Made by a program: the position numbers and the translations under genes. DNA of 60,322 bases. Origin: Methanobacteriota archaeon. GTDB lineage: Archaea > Thermoplasmatota > Poseidoniia > Poseidoniales > Poseidoniaceae. Numbering within the stretch: position 1 is the first letter of the stretch; every line of letters begins with the position of its first letter. The notes under the pieces are model-generated. The model was not told the DNA's origin. It was given only the letters and a program-made list of their open reading frames with translations, and did no database searches. The stretch is from assembly GCA_014240385.1 (NCBI GenBank), contig JAAZXA010000024.1, positions 1-60,322 of the forward strand, given 5' to 3'. Below, piece after piece: positions 1 through 9,083 of the stretch.

Positions 1-48
1 CATCTCTCTCAGAGGTCCGTATGGCATCCAGTCTTTGAATGCTAGCAT
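1..48 (-). other. Possible start of a further minus-strand gene, cut by the window edge
   Basis: After the stop of the DOHH-like gene the minus strand holds an ATG at 48-46 followed by 15 more sense codons with no stop up to the window edge. It lies 10 bases beyond the upstream stop, the kind of spacing seen in operons here. No Shine-Dalgarno motif is evident and 16 codons are too few to recognise a family. This may be the next gene of the mqnD operon or simply a short chance open frame. Confidence 0.2.
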
Positions 49-58
49 CAGAATTATT

Positions 59-514
59 TCATCTCTCGCTATAGTGTGCTAATAAGTCCAAGGCAACTTC
101 GCAAGATTCTGATACTTCAATGAGAGGATATTGTAAGTGTTTTTTCAATACCTCTTTGATTGAACTATCTCCAATAGCACCCATCGCTTCAGCAGCTTCA
201 TGTCTAACCATAACATGTTCATTTCTGTCTTCAAGAATATCAACCAAAGTATCCAAGGCGCGGTTATCCTGCATTTGCCCTAAAACATAGGCTAATTCAT
301 GCCTTAGTAGGACGGATTTACTTGAGAATCCTTCACATAAAACATTGATTGCATGTTCGCTGCGAATATTTCTCAGAGTGAATACTGCTCGCATTCGTTT
401 GAACATAACTTCGTTTTCGTCTAAAAGTGTAGTTCGTAGAACTTCAATACTTGAGGATTCTTGTGCAGGTGCAGGGTCAACTGAACCATATTCACTGACT
501 TCTGGTTTTACCAT
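59..514 (-). CDS. Half-length deoxyhypusine-hydroxylase-like HEAT-repeat protein
   Basis: From the ATG at 514 (GGTGA just upstream, one base after the mqnD stop) the product is 151 residues of HEAT-like helical repeats. It matches the second half of eukaryotic deoxyhypusine hydroxylase (DOHH), from memory of the human sequence. It has the inter-domain SVDPAP segment at residues 11-16, a RAVFTLRN-type repeat near 42-49, and two His-Glu metal motifs, LLRHELAYVLGQ (His72-Glu73) and MVRHEAAEAMGA (His105-Glu106). The end SESCEVALDLL also matches the end of DOHH. DOHH hydroxylates deoxyhypusine on eIF5A using a di-iron centre built from four His-Glu motifs in two symmetric halves. Only one half is present here, so a complete site would need a homodimer or a partner. 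An in-frame start at 550 would overlap mqnD and lacks a ribosome site. The alternative is a phycobilin-lyase-like or other HEAT protein, but the motif match is specific. Confidence 0.75.
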   Translation of the reverse strand: MVKPEVSEYGSVDPAPAQESSSIEVLRTTLLDENEVMFKRMRAVFTLRNIRSEHAINVLCEGFSSKSVLLRHELAYVLGQMQDNRALDTLVDILEDRNEHVMVRHEAAEAMGAIGDSSIKEVLKKHLQYPLIEVSESCEVALDLLAHYSER

Positions 515-515
515 C

Positions 516-1394
516 CTATTCACCAATAAACTGCATTGATTGAGTGTCAAAATCGCTATTTATCATACCTATTTTCTGACCGCGTTCAAGGAATTTTCGC
601 ACTGAATCTCTTCCCTCTTGACGATAATCAATTGTTCTATCATTGACATACATTTGAACAAATTCTTGATTTGTCTCATCATCGATACCTCGGCCCCATG
701 ATTTTGCAAAGGCTAAAGCATCCTTAGGATTTTGTAAGGCATATTCAATACTCTCCTTTGTCCATCTTGTAATGTCTGCCATAACCTCGCTCCCCAAGTC
801 TTTTTTCACGATATTTCCACCAAGTGGCATTGGCCAACCATGGTTATTTTCAGCCCACCAAATCCCTAAATTGAGGTGCACATCAAGACCATGCTCGACA
901 TAAGTTAATTGCCCTTCATGGATGATGAGTCCAGCATCTACTTCACCAGCGAGAATGGCATCTATAATCTCATCAAAGGGAATGACGACATACTCGAAAT
1001 CCTCCCAAGCAAGTTTCAATCCTAAAAAAGCACTCGTTTTTAGACCAGGTACGGCGATTTTTCCCTTCTTTATGTCTTCAAGTTCTTTACCTGCAAGTGA
1101 AACGACCATTGGACCATAGCCTTCACCCATGCTGGCTCCACAGTTCATCAAGGCATAATCATCAGACACCTCTGGGAAAGAATGGATACTGATTGCACTA
1201 ACTTCCAACTCCTTGCGCATTGCGCGATGGTTAAGAGTTTCAATATCTTGCAGCTCATGCTTGAAAATGTATCCTGGGGTTTTTATCAGCCCATTAGTCA
1301 AGGCATAGAACATGAAGGCATCATCAGGGTCTGGAGAGTGACCAATTCTGATGATTTTTCGACCTTCGTCATCTATTGCCAATTCATCAAGCAT
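516..1394 (-). CDS. mqnD: 1,4-dihydroxy-6-naphthoate synthase, futalosine menaquinone pathway
   Basis: This 292-residue protein has the MqnD hallmark SPDPDDAFMFYAL at about residues 20-32. The rest has the layout of a periplasmic-binding-protein-like fold, with a GLKTSAFLGLKLA strand-helix segment and a conserved WWAENNHGWPMPLG stretch. MqnD releases 1,4-dihydroxy-6-naphthoate from cyclic dehypoxanthinyl futalosine, the last dedicated step before the late, poorly known reactions to menaquinone. Length is normal for the family. The ATG at 1394 is the first in frame. The gene ends one base before the DOHH-like gene, so the two are probably cotranscribed. mqnA and mqnE lie about 2.6 kb away on the same strand, separated by an unrelated gene on the plus strand. 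Confidence 0.93.
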   Translation of the reverse strand: MLDELAIDDEGRKIIRIGHSPDPDDAFMFYALTNGLIKTPGYIFKHELQDIETLNHRAMRKELEVSAISIHSFPEVSDDYALMNCGASMGEGYGPMVVSLAGKELEDIKKGKIAVPGLKTSAFLGLKLAWEDFEYVVIPFDEIIDAILAGEVDAGLIIHEGQLTYVEHGLDVHLNLGIWWAENNHGWPMPLGGNIVKKDLGSEVMADITRWTKESIEYALQNPKDALAFAKSWGRGIDDETNQEFVQMYVNDRTIDYRQEGRDSVRKFLERGQKIGMINSDFDTQSMQFIGE

Positions 1395-1540
1395 GCAGCG
1401 GCGACCAAAGCCTTACCTTTGAAGTCGATGGAAATGGACATCGGTATATGTTTTCAATCCCGATAAATATGCATCTTATGAGTGATTGACGGCAAACATT
1501 CTATGTAGAGGCCTTTATTGATGCAATCAGGGGATGTATT

Positions 1541-3985
1541 TTGCAAACAGGTAGCGCACATAAAATATTGGTTTTTATTGCTCTATCAACCTTGATTTCT
1601 CCTACAGCAATTGCACTATCGCCAAGTGGTCTAGGATACGTGGGTGTATTCACTCCTGGCCAAAATAGTTTGGATTATACTTGGTCTGTTGCATTGTCGC
1701 CTGATGAATCTATTTTAGCAACTGGTACTGACCGATACCTTGTTATGATGAATATGACAGATAGGTCAATAATCAACAAAATTGAACTTGCAGATACTCC
1801 AACTGTGTTGGCCTTCACTCCTGATGGCAACTACCTTGTAGCAGGTCTTTTATCCGCGAGTGCCCAAACTGTTTCGGTTAAGGTTTTTGAAGTTGCCACG
1901 ATGTTGAGTGTAGGTAATGATATTACCAATGGAATGAATCCTAAGTCGATCGCTATCAGTTCTGATAGTAGCCGAGTTTTAATTCAAGATCAACATAAAG
2001 GTGCATTCGAATTATCCTTGCCTAGTTTGGATATTCTTGGACATTTAGAGGATGGACATGACGATACAGTTTCCTGTGTAGGATATGGTAAGAGCGATGA
2101 GGTTTTGATGACTGGAGGGGTAGATGGAAAATTGATACTGTGGGACGCAGCCGACCATAGCCAAATTCGTGTGATTGAAAATCATGCTGAATTTATACAA
2201 GATTGTACTATTTCAGCAGATGGGAAAATAATTTCAATTTTGGATGATAATGGAGTATTAAGGAGTTTTGATGAAGATGGAAACGCAATTCAGGGTTCAA
2301 AATTAGACTTCCTTAAAGCAGTTGAAATAGAATGGTCGGTTGATGGAGAATATCTTTTCGTTTTAGAATCATTCCTAGTATCTTCAATTCAAAAAATTAG
2401 GGCATCGGATTGGAGTCTGATTGAAATCACCCAAATGGCCCATAAAGTGATTGATTTCACCATCTCGGAAGATGAACGAAGTATTATCGTCAGCACAGGT
2501 ACAACCCACTTAGCCATATATCAATCCAATTACATTGCATATGGCCAAGGACAAGATGGGCCAGATTTTGATGAAGATGGGATTCCGGACATTTTGGATA
2601 TAGATGATGATGGAGATGGGATTTCAGATATTTATGATATTCATTGCCAAGAGGGTGAGGACTGTTCTCTTTATCCTAATGAAGACTATTTGAGAAATAT
2701 TGAAATCAATATTAAAGGAGGAGTACTGGAAGTCCAAGATACTATTTCATTTTCCAAACAAGACTCAAGTGCATTAAGGAATCTCACTTCAACATTATTG
2801 ATTGACGACCGAAAAATCACTCCCGAGGAATTAACTTGGATGACAGAGGCGATGTGTGATAATATTGTTTCAAGAGACGTCGTGGAGTCATGGAGGCTCT
2901 TACTTTCTTTAGAGGGCGCAGAATTGGGTGCTGGTGAAATGAGCTGTGGCTCAGTGCAAGGTATGTCAACAGCATCATTAGAGGATCATAGTGCAAGAGC
3001 ATCCCTTACATGGACAACAACTTTTCAGTTGAATGGTCAGCCAGTTGCGCCTTACAATATTACGATTAAAGGGGTATTGGAAGCCCCAACAGGTAGTTCA
3101 GCGGTTATCTCGGCCCAATTCCCGGTGTTAATCACCTTCACCGACCCATTGGCAGTAGATGGGTCAGATATTATTTGGCAGAGGACAAATGGTTTTACGA
3201 GCGCATTTATGGATTCAATACCGCCTGAAGACCCCGGAATCGATGCCTTACTCAAAGCATTTTTTTCCGTAAATAGTTGGATTCCACTGTTATTTATATT
3301 TTCATCACTACTTTTTGTTGGAATAATTTTCAAACAAAAAAAGGACATACAAATGAAATTAGTCGACTCAGGAGCTCAAGAAAATGAGGACGAGGAAGGT
3401 GATGAGTCTGAAGAGGTATTTGAGGATTATTATCCTGAAACCGAGGAAGAGGAATTTGAAGAGGAAATAGAAGAAGCGTGGTCAAATGAATCCGAATCAA
3501 CCCCTCCTAAACCAAAGCGTGGCCCACCTCGCGCTTCCACTCGTAGGGCCTCAAAGATGCCTATTTCAACTCCCGTTAAGGCAGTAAAGACTCGACGCAG
3601 AAGAGTAAGTTCTGAGCAGCCAGAGGGCTCCAAGAGAGTACCGCTGAGTGAAGTTTCAGATGAAGAAGAGAAATCTTCTGATGGTGATTATAATTATGCA
3701 CTAGATGGTGTCTATCACGACCCCGATTGGGAAACAGATTATGGACAAGTTGAGATGGCAACTAAAGTCCGTAAGGTGGTAAAACAAGAACCTCCTGAAC
3801 CGGCAGAAAAATCAGCATCAAAGAGCCGAAGAAAGGTGAAGAGGAAAAACAAGACGGGGTCAAAAAAGAAGACAACTGCCGAACCGGAGAAACAATTTTC
3901 AGAGGAATCAGAGAATGATGATGGGGATGATGATGATGCAATGGATAAAGCATTGGGAATGTTAACAGGTAGTTTCCCAAAGTGA
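1541..3985 (+). CDS. Secreted beta-propeller membrane protein with Ca-binding repeat and charged tail
   Basis: The start is a TTG at 1541 with GGGGAT upstream. No ATG is in frame, and this start gives a good signal peptide (hydrophobic run at about residues 9-25). Residues 40-335 hold WD40-like beta-propeller repeats (GHDDTVSCVGYG, GGVDGKLILWD). A type-3 thrombospondin-like calcium repeat of DEDGIPDILDIDDDGDG type follows near 345-370, then a beta-sandwich-like region. One membrane helix lies at about 579-600. The remaining 210 residues would be cytoplasmic, first very acidic and then alternating with Lys/Arg-rich patches. I infer a surface sensor or scaffold anchored once in the membrane. 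No enzyme motif is visible. The stop abuts the convergent mqnA stop with no gap. Confidence 0.8.
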   Translation: MQTGSAHKILVFIALSTLISPTAIALSPSGLGYVGVFTPGQNSLDYTWSVALSPDESILATGTDRYLVMMNMTDRSIINKIELADTPTVLAFTPDGNYLVAGLLSASAQTVSVKVFEVATMLSVGNDITNGMNPKSIAISSDSSRVLIQDQHKGAFELSLPSLDILGHLEDGHDDTVSCVGYGKSDEVLMTGGVDGKLILWDAADHSQIRVIENHAEFIQDCTISADGKIISILDDNGVLRSFDEDGNAIQGSKLDFLKAVEIEWSVDGEYLFVLESFLVSSIQKIRASDWSLIEITQMAHKVIDFTISEDERSIIVSTGTTHLAIYQSNYIAYGQGQDGPDFDEDGIPDILDIDDDGDGISDIYDIHCQEGEDCSLYPNEDYLRNIEINIKGGVLEVQDTISFSKQDSSALRNLTSTLLIDDRKITPEELTWMTEAMCDNIVSRDVVESWRLLLSLEGAELGAGEMSCGSVQGMSTASLEDHSARASLTWTTTFQLNGQPVAPYNITIKGVLEAPTGSSAVISAQFPVLITFTDPLAVDGSDIIWQRTNGFTSAFMDSIPPEDPGIDALLKAFFSVNSWIPLLFIFSSLLFVGIIFKQKKDIQMKLVDSGAQENEDEEGDESEEVFEDYYPETEEEEFEEEIEEAWSNESESTPPKPKRGPPRASTRRASKMPISTPVKAVKTRRRRVSSEQPEGSKRVPLSEVSDEEEKSSDGDYNYALDGVYHDPDWETDYGQVEMATKVRKVVKQEPPEPAEKSASKSRRKVKRKNKTGSKKKTTAEPEKQFSEESENDDGDDDDAMDKALGMLTGSFPK

Positions 3986-4783
3986 TTACACAGTTATGAA
4001 ATTCGGATTACCATCTATTCCTAAAACCTCGGAAATAAATAATTTCAAGCCCAATTCTGCTTCTCCATTTAAATCAAACAAGACTTCCTCAAAATATTGT
4101 TCTACTCTTTTGATTGAAAAGGAACTTCGTTCACTACTTTCTGCAATTATTTTTTCACGAAGCCTAGTCCCTTCAAATGAATCCTTGGCTGCTAACAAAT
4201 CGCTCAATGCGCTTTCTACCATCTTTATGGGTGCATCTACATGGGCAGCGAAAACTGCAAAGACCATTGGAAAACCCGTCTCATCTTTCCATACCTTCCC
4301 TAAGTCCATCCTAACTAATTCGGGATGCATTCGGGCTTGATGTAATGCTCTATCGCCAATGAGCAATGCTCCATCACAACGATCAAGCATACTTTCTAAA
4401 TCAGGCCCCATTTGTACAGGGCGCGGGTCAAAGCCTTGCTTATTCAATAGGTATATCAACAACCTTCGTGAAGTTGCTGAATCTGTTGGTAAAGCAACAT
4501 CGCGCATATCTTTTATCTCTCGATGGCCAAATAAGAGGACACTACCAACAGGTCCATCAGAAATAATTCCCAACTTTGGTAGTAAAATTAATTTCTCTCG
4601 GTTAAGAGCCCAATCTGCGGCTGGAATAGGTGCAACCAGGCAATCTTTCCTAAGTAGATGACCTGTTAGCCAAGCTGGTGGGGCAGCCAAAATCTTCCAC
4701 TTTTCGGCCAACCCATGGTACAAGGGATCGCAATTGAGGAAGGCTACTCTGCCAATCGTTTTCTGCCAAGTTTGAATCTCCAT
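3986..4783 (-). CDS. mqnA: Chorismate dehydratase, futalosine menaquinone pathway
   Basis: The 265-residue product begins with the MqnA-type strand RVAFLNCDPLYHGL near residue 12. It then has the conserved VAPIPAADW, SDGPVGSVLLF and GDRAL segments of this substrate-binding-protein-like enzyme. MqnA dehydrates chorismate to 3-enolpyruvylbenzoate, the entry reaction of the futalosine route. It starts five bases after the mqnE stop, so the two form an operon, and MqnE consumes the MqnA product. Length fits the family. The other family members MqnB/MqnX and MqnC are not in the window. Confidence 0.9.
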   Translation of the reverse strand: MEIQTWQKTIGRVAFLNCDPLYHGLAEKWKILAAPPAWLTGHLLRKDCLVAPIPAADWALNREKLILLPKLGIISDGPVGSVLLFGHREIKDMRDVALPTDSATSRRLLIYLLNKQGFDPRPVQMGPDLESMLDRCDGALLIGDRALHQARMHPELVRMDLGKVWKDETGFPMVFAVFAAHVDAPIKMVESALSDLLAAKDSFEGTRLREKIIAESSERSSFSIKRVEQYFEEVLFDLNGEAELGLKLFISEVLGIDGNPNFITV

Positions 4784-4787
4784 CTTA

Positions 4788-5978
4788 TCACTTGGCCATG
4801 TTTAATCTATGAATTGGAGGAGTTGGTTTTTTTTCTACTGGCTCAAATTTGGAATAAACCGTATCTCGCCGGATTGGTTTGCCCCCGGCTCTCCTAACTA
4901 ATCTGCATAATTCATCAACTCCGAAATCAAGTTTGGCTGTTGAGCCTGCAAGATGCATTATTGATTCCTGCATGACAGTTCCATCAATATCGTCAGCACC
5001 AGCCGATATTGCTAACTCGGCTAATTCGTCCCCAATATTCATTCTATATGCCTTGATATGCGGAATATTATCTAACATCAAACGACTCACTGCAATCATC
5101 CTTAGAATTTCATTAGCACTGCTTAGTTGGGCTTCTGGGAGCCTAGAGGAATCCGGTAAGAAGGGGTATGGTACGAAACATTGGAAGCCTCCGCTTTTGT
5201 CCTGTTGGCGACGCAATTTATCAAGATGGATGATTCTTTCTTCAGGCGTTTCAACAGTCCCAAATAACATGGTGCAATTTGTGGGTAAGCCGAGAGCATG
5301 GGCAATACCATGGATATCTAGATATTCCTGGCTACTTTCTTTACCCTTGCAAATTTTATCCCTAACAGAGTCAACCAAAATTTCGGCTCCACCACCGGGG
5401 ATACTCCCCAGGCCAGATTGTTTCAATTGGCGGATTGTTTCTTCGTAACTAGTTCCAGAAATGGTAGCAATATGCTTTATCTCCACCGCTGTCAATGCTT
5501 TGATTGTAATTTCAGGAAATCTATTTTTTGTTTGTTCAAATAAGTTGCAGTAATAACTTAAGTTCCAATCGGGGTGTAATCCACCAACTGAATGAACTTC
5601 ATCTACTATTTCAGCAAGGGGTTCGATTTGTGAAATGTAAGTGCTAACATCCATTTCATATGCATCATCGGCTCTCTTGCCCCTTCGAAAGGCACAAAAC
5701 TTGCATGCTAAGACGCATATATTAGATTGATTAACATGAATATTTACATTAAAGAAAATATTCTGCCCGTATCTTGATTTCTTATCCAGATCAGCAATAT
5801 GCAAAACCGCATTCAAGTTTGGATGTTTCAATAATGCTAACCCCTGAATAATGCCTAATCTTTTACCCTTGATTAAGTCGCTAACAATTGGATAAAGGAT
5901 TTCATCCTCAATCAGCATGGACTCCAGTGATGATGCACGCCGTTGACGCCAATCATCAGCCAGTCCAAGTTCCCCCAA
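4788..5978 (-). CDS. mqnE: Aminofutalosine synthase, radical SAM enzyme
   Basis: The radical-SAM cluster motif CxxxCxFC appears as CVLACKFCAFRRG near residue 90. The sequence then has EVHSVGGLHPD, IKALTAVEIKH, SIPGGGAEI and TPEERIIHL. The KALTAVEI and VHSVGGLHPD versions point to MqnE rather than the close relative MqnC, which has a different segment at both places. MqnE joins 3-enolpyruvylbenzoate to S-adenosylmethionine to give 6-amino-6-deoxyfutalosine. The longest frame starts with TTG at 5978 (GGGTGAG just before it, close spacing). An ATG at 5918, residue 21, preceded by GGAG is also possible and fits the usual family N-terminus. The gene is cotranscribed with mqnA downstream. Confidence 0.9.
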   Translation of the reverse strand: MGELGLADDWRQRRASSLESMLIEDEILYPIVSDLIKGKRLGIIQGLALLKHPNLNAVLHIADLDKKSRYGQNIFFNVNIHVNQSNICVLACKFCAFRRGKRADDAYEMDVSTYISQIEPLAEIVDEVHSVGGLHPDWNLSYYCNLFEQTKNRFPEITIKALTAVEIKHIATISGTSYEETIRQLKQSGLGSIPGGGAEILVDSVRDKICKGKESSQEYLDIHGIAHALGLPTNCTMLFGTVETPEERIIHLDKLRRQQDKSGGFQCFVPYPFLPDSSRLPEAQLSSANEILRMIAVSRLMLDNIPHIKAYRMNIGDELAELAISAGADDIDGTVMQESIMHLAGSTAKLDFGVDELCRLVRRAGGKPIRRDTVYSKFEPVEKKPTPPIHRLNMAK

Positions 5979-6035
5979 TGCTCACCCTCATCTGACTGCC
6001 TGCGCGGTATGAAGATGAATGCTTTGGCTATCCGA

Positions 6036-8975
6036 TTACTTACGGTAATTGGGGAGTGAATCTAACTTTGCTTTCAAGACTCCTTCTTTAAGCATTATTT
6101 TCCTGAATTCCTCCATCCACAACACCGAGGATGAAATCACCACTAATACCAACCACGTACTCCAATTCAAAAAGCGAGTAGACAATAATGAGCCTATTTC
6201 CAAATTTGAAAAAGGTATGGAAAAGGTTGCATATTGTACTACGAATAATAAGAAACTAGTGCAAAATACCATTGAGTAATTAATCGCTTTATTGCTAAAA
6301 ATACCCAAGGAAAAGACACTTTCTGCGACGCTCCTACAATTCATCACATTGAATAATTGGAATAATACAAATACTGCAAATGCGGCAGTTCTAGCAATCT
6401 CAAACTTTTCTTTTGACCATGCTTCCCAAGTTGCTTCGTTGCATACACCTGAATCAGAAGCCGCAATTTCACCCTGATAAATCACATCTCCTTTGTCAAA
6501 GAAACCCTTGGTACAAGGCTCTTGTGTCATCACGTGCCCATCTGCAATGTAGAAGACTGTCAGAGTCCCTACCAGCATTATCGATCCCATCCACATAATC
6601 AATGCCATGTCAATAAGGTTGGGCAATCCTTCAGTCAAGGGCTTTGGCGGCACTTGCATTACCTTTCCATGTTTCTTTTCGACTCCAAGGGCGACTGCTG
6701 GTGGCCCATCCATCAAGATATTAATAACCAAAATTTGAGTTGCTGTAAATGGAAGGTTCCAACCGAATACAAAGGTTGAGATGATAATAATTCCCACAGC
6801 AGCTACATTAGTAGATATTTGATATCTTACAAAGTTGCGGATATTTTGATAGATTTTCCTCCCCTCTTCTACGGCTTCAACAATATTAGAAAAGTTATCA
6901 TCCTGCAGAACCATGTCTGCAGCATCCTTTGCTACATCTGTTCCAGAAATACCCATCGCAATACCAATATTTGCCTTTGCTAATGCAGGTGCATCATTGA
7001 CTCCATCTCCTGTCATTGCAACAACTTCTCCATGACTTTGTAAAGCAGTAACAATTCTCATTTTTTGGTCAGGTGTTACTCGGTGATAGACATCGACATC
7101 CTCTACAACAGACGTTAATTCTTCATCGCTCATTTCCATTAATGTGTTCCCGCTTAGCGACTCTGAGTGTTTCTTTACGATTCCTAAATTCTTCCCGATT
7201 GCTATTGCAGTTGCTTCTTGATCACCTGTAATCATCTTTACTGTGATGCCTGCAACCCTACATTTGGCAATTGCATCCTTCACTTCTGCACGAGGGGGAT
7301 CCATTATTCCAACCAAACCAAGGAATGTAAGGTTATTTTCCATTGCTTCCATATTTGTCAAGTCTTCATCATCATCTACTCTTCTACCACAAAGTGCCAG
7401 AACTCTCATTGCTTCAGAAGCCATTTCTCTATTTGCATTGTGAATTCTATCGGCATCCCCATCTCCCAATTCCTTTCTCAAACCATCTTCAATGATATGG
7501 GTTACTAGGTTTTTATATCCACCAGCAGCCCCTTTAGAAAATAACCATTTTTCACCATTGAAGTTTTGAATCGTAGACATTCTTTTTCGTACTGCATCAA
7601 AGAAGAATTCATTTTCTCGAGGGTTTTTTTGCGCAAAACTCTCAAGGTCCCCATGGACTTTCCAACCAAACACCGCACAGGCTGAATCTGTTGGGTCGCC
7701 AATTGCTTCCCATTTTCCATCGAATTTGTGAATTGTACTATTATGACAAAGAGCAGCACAGGCTGAGGCTAGTTTGAAAGCATCATTTCCCAATACTTTT
7801 TCGACTTCTTTTTCCGATAATTCCTTCTCTCCTTGGCTTATTCCGCCAATTGAGGGGTCGAACCCCTCACCAGTGACGTAGTATTCTGAATCCAATGTGA
7901 AAAATCTCTTAACGGTCATTTCATTCTTTGTCAAGGTCCCTGTTTTATCAGAACAAATAATTGTTGTTGAACCGAGTGTTTCAACAGCTTTCATTCTTCT
8001 GACTATCGCTTTATGCCTTGCCATATTCCTCATTCCTAAGGCCAATGTAATGACCAAAATGATAGGTAGCCCCTCTGGAACAATGGCAACGAATATTGCA
8101 ATGGCAACAATGAATTGCTCAATTACAACATCAACTAAACTGACGCCTGAAGAAGGATTTAGAATTGCGATTGCAAGTTTTAGCGATACTAAGAGTGCGG
8201 CAACAAAAAGTGCAATGAAACCAAGGAATTTACCCAAACTTTCTAATTTTATTTCAAGTGGAGTTTTTGGAGTTTCAGCCTCGGCAATCCCGCTGGCAAT
8301 ATGGCCCAATTCAGTTTTCATTCCAGTGTTAATGACCAAGCCAATAGCTCTGCCGCGAGCAGCCACCGTCCCCATGAATGCCATGTTTGATTGCTCAGCG
8401 ATAATCCTCCGCCCAGTTATCGCTTCTATATTTTTACTTACCGTGTCTGATTCACCGGTCAATGCAGATTCATTGACCTTAAATTGGTAGACTTCAATCA
8501 AACGGATATCGGCAGGAATATTCAGGCCCTCCTCCATCTTTACGATATCACCTGGGACCAATTGGTCAGTAGAAATTTCTATTTCTCTCCCATCTCGCTC
8601 GACGACACAATTACTTATCGCCATTTGTTTCAGAGCATCCATAGCCTGCTCTGCTTGTTCTTCTTGCCAAAATCCAAATACGGCATTAATAGTTAAAACA
8701 AGGAAAATAAAGATGGCATCACCGGGTTCTTGGAAATTATGAATTACCAAGGAAATGACCGCTGCACCCATTAAAAGAAAAATCAATGGATCATTGAATT
8801 GGGCAATTAATCTTCTCCAACGAGGCTCTTTTTCAGGTTCCTCTAAGGCGTTTAACCCATATTTTTCCAAACGTGATGCTGCCTCTTTGTCTGAAAGCCC
8901 TTTCTTGTCGCTTGATAGTCTCTCCAATGCTTCCTCAGCATCCAAAGTGAACCATTCTTCATCCTCATTTAACAT
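6036..8975 (-). CDS. P-type ATPase, P2A calcium-pump type
   Basis: The ATG at 8975 with AGGTG eight bases upstream gives 979 residues; a longer frame to 9020 has no ribosome site. The order is an N-terminal cation-ATPase domain, M1-M2, the actuator loop with LTGES, M3-M4 with VAIVPEGLP, the phosphorylation motif DKTGTLT (near residue 345), the nucleotide domain, the hinge TGDGVNDAPAL, and six more helices. M6 carries NILMDGPPA, with the Asn and Asp found in calcium pumps (like the plasma-membrane pump sequence NLIMD). It probably exports Ca2+, or possibly Mn2+, at the cost of ATP. It is divergent from the OPT transporter gene. Substrate is inferred from the M4-M6 residues only. Confidence 0.9.
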   Translation of the reverse strand: MLNEDEEWFTLDAEEALERLSSDKKGLSDKEAASRLEKYGLNALEEPEKEPRWRRLIAQFNDPLIFLLMGAAVISLVIHNFQEPGDAIFIFLVLTINAVFGFWQEEQAEQAMDALKQMAISNCVVERDGREIEISTDQLVPGDIVKMEEGLNIPADIRLIEVYQFKVNESALTGESDTVSKNIEAITGRRIIAEQSNMAFMGTVAARGRAIGLVINTGMKTELGHIASGIAEAETPKTPLEIKLESLGKFLGFIALFVAALLVSLKLAIAILNPSSGVSLVDVVIEQFIVAIAIFVAIVPEGLPIILVITLALGMRNMARHKAIVRRMKAVETLGSTTIICSDKTGTLTKNEMTVKRFFTLDSEYYVTGEGFDPSIGGISQGEKELSEKEVEKVLGNDAFKLASACAALCHNSTIHKFDGKWEAIGDPTDSACAVFGWKVHGDLESFAQKNPRENEFFFDAVRKRMSTIQNFNGEKWLFSKGAAGGYKNLVTHIIEDGLRKELGDGDADRIHNANREMASEAMRVLALCGRRVDDDEDLTNMEAMENNLTFLGLVGIMDPPRAEVKDAIAKCRVAGITVKMITGDQEATAIAIGKNLGIVKKHSESLSGNTLMEMSDEELTSVVEDVDVYHRVTPDQKMRIVTALQSHGEVVAMTGDGVNDAPALAKANIGIAMGISGTDVAKDAADMVLQDDNFSNIVEAVEEGRKIYQNIRNFVRYQISTNVAAVGIIIISTFVFGWNLPFTATQILVINILMDGPPAVALGVEKKHGKVMQVPPKPLTEGLPNLIDMALIMWMGSIMLVGTLTVFYIADGHVMTQEPCTKGFFDKGDVIYQGEIAASDSGVCNEATWEAWSKEKFEIARTAAFAVFVLFQLFNVMNCRSVAESVFSLGIFSNKAINYSMVFCTSFLLFVVQYATFSIPFSNLEIGSLLSTRFLNWSTWLVLVVISSSVLWMEEFRKIMLKEGVLKAKLDSLPNYRK

Positions 8976-9051
8976 GATTAGACACCTGCTGCGTTCCTTT
9001 GGTGTTGATAACAGGGTCATAAGTATGACTAAGATGGCTTCAAAAGAGCGG

Positions 9052-9061
9052 CTAAAAAATA
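9052..9061 (+). promoter_or_regulatory. TATA-like box for the OPT transporter gene
   Basis: The sequence TAAAAAATAT sits centred about 27 bases before the TTG at 9084. That is the spacing expected for an archaeal TATA box driving a leaderless transcript starting at 9084, or one with a 30-base leader if translation begins at the ATG at 9114. Confidence 0.4.
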
Positions 9062-9083
9062 TCTCAACCTCATTAGCGAACCA

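Noticed and set aside
4879-5448. 189-codon open frame on the plus strand opposite mqnE
   Set aside because: It has no ribosome site or family resemblance and is antisense to a conserved enzyme, so it is a shadow frame.
4788-5978. Radical SAM enzyme as MqnC instead of MqnE
   Set aside because: MqnC shares GGLHPD-like and PGGGAEI segments, but VHSVGGLHPD, KALTAVEIKH and KICKGK fit MqnE. The neighbouring mqnA supplies the MqnE substrate.
7897-8490. 197-codon open frame on the plus strand opposite the P-type ATPase
   Set aside because: Its hydrophobic composition mirrors the antisense of membrane helices. The opposite strand holds all P-type ATPase motifs.
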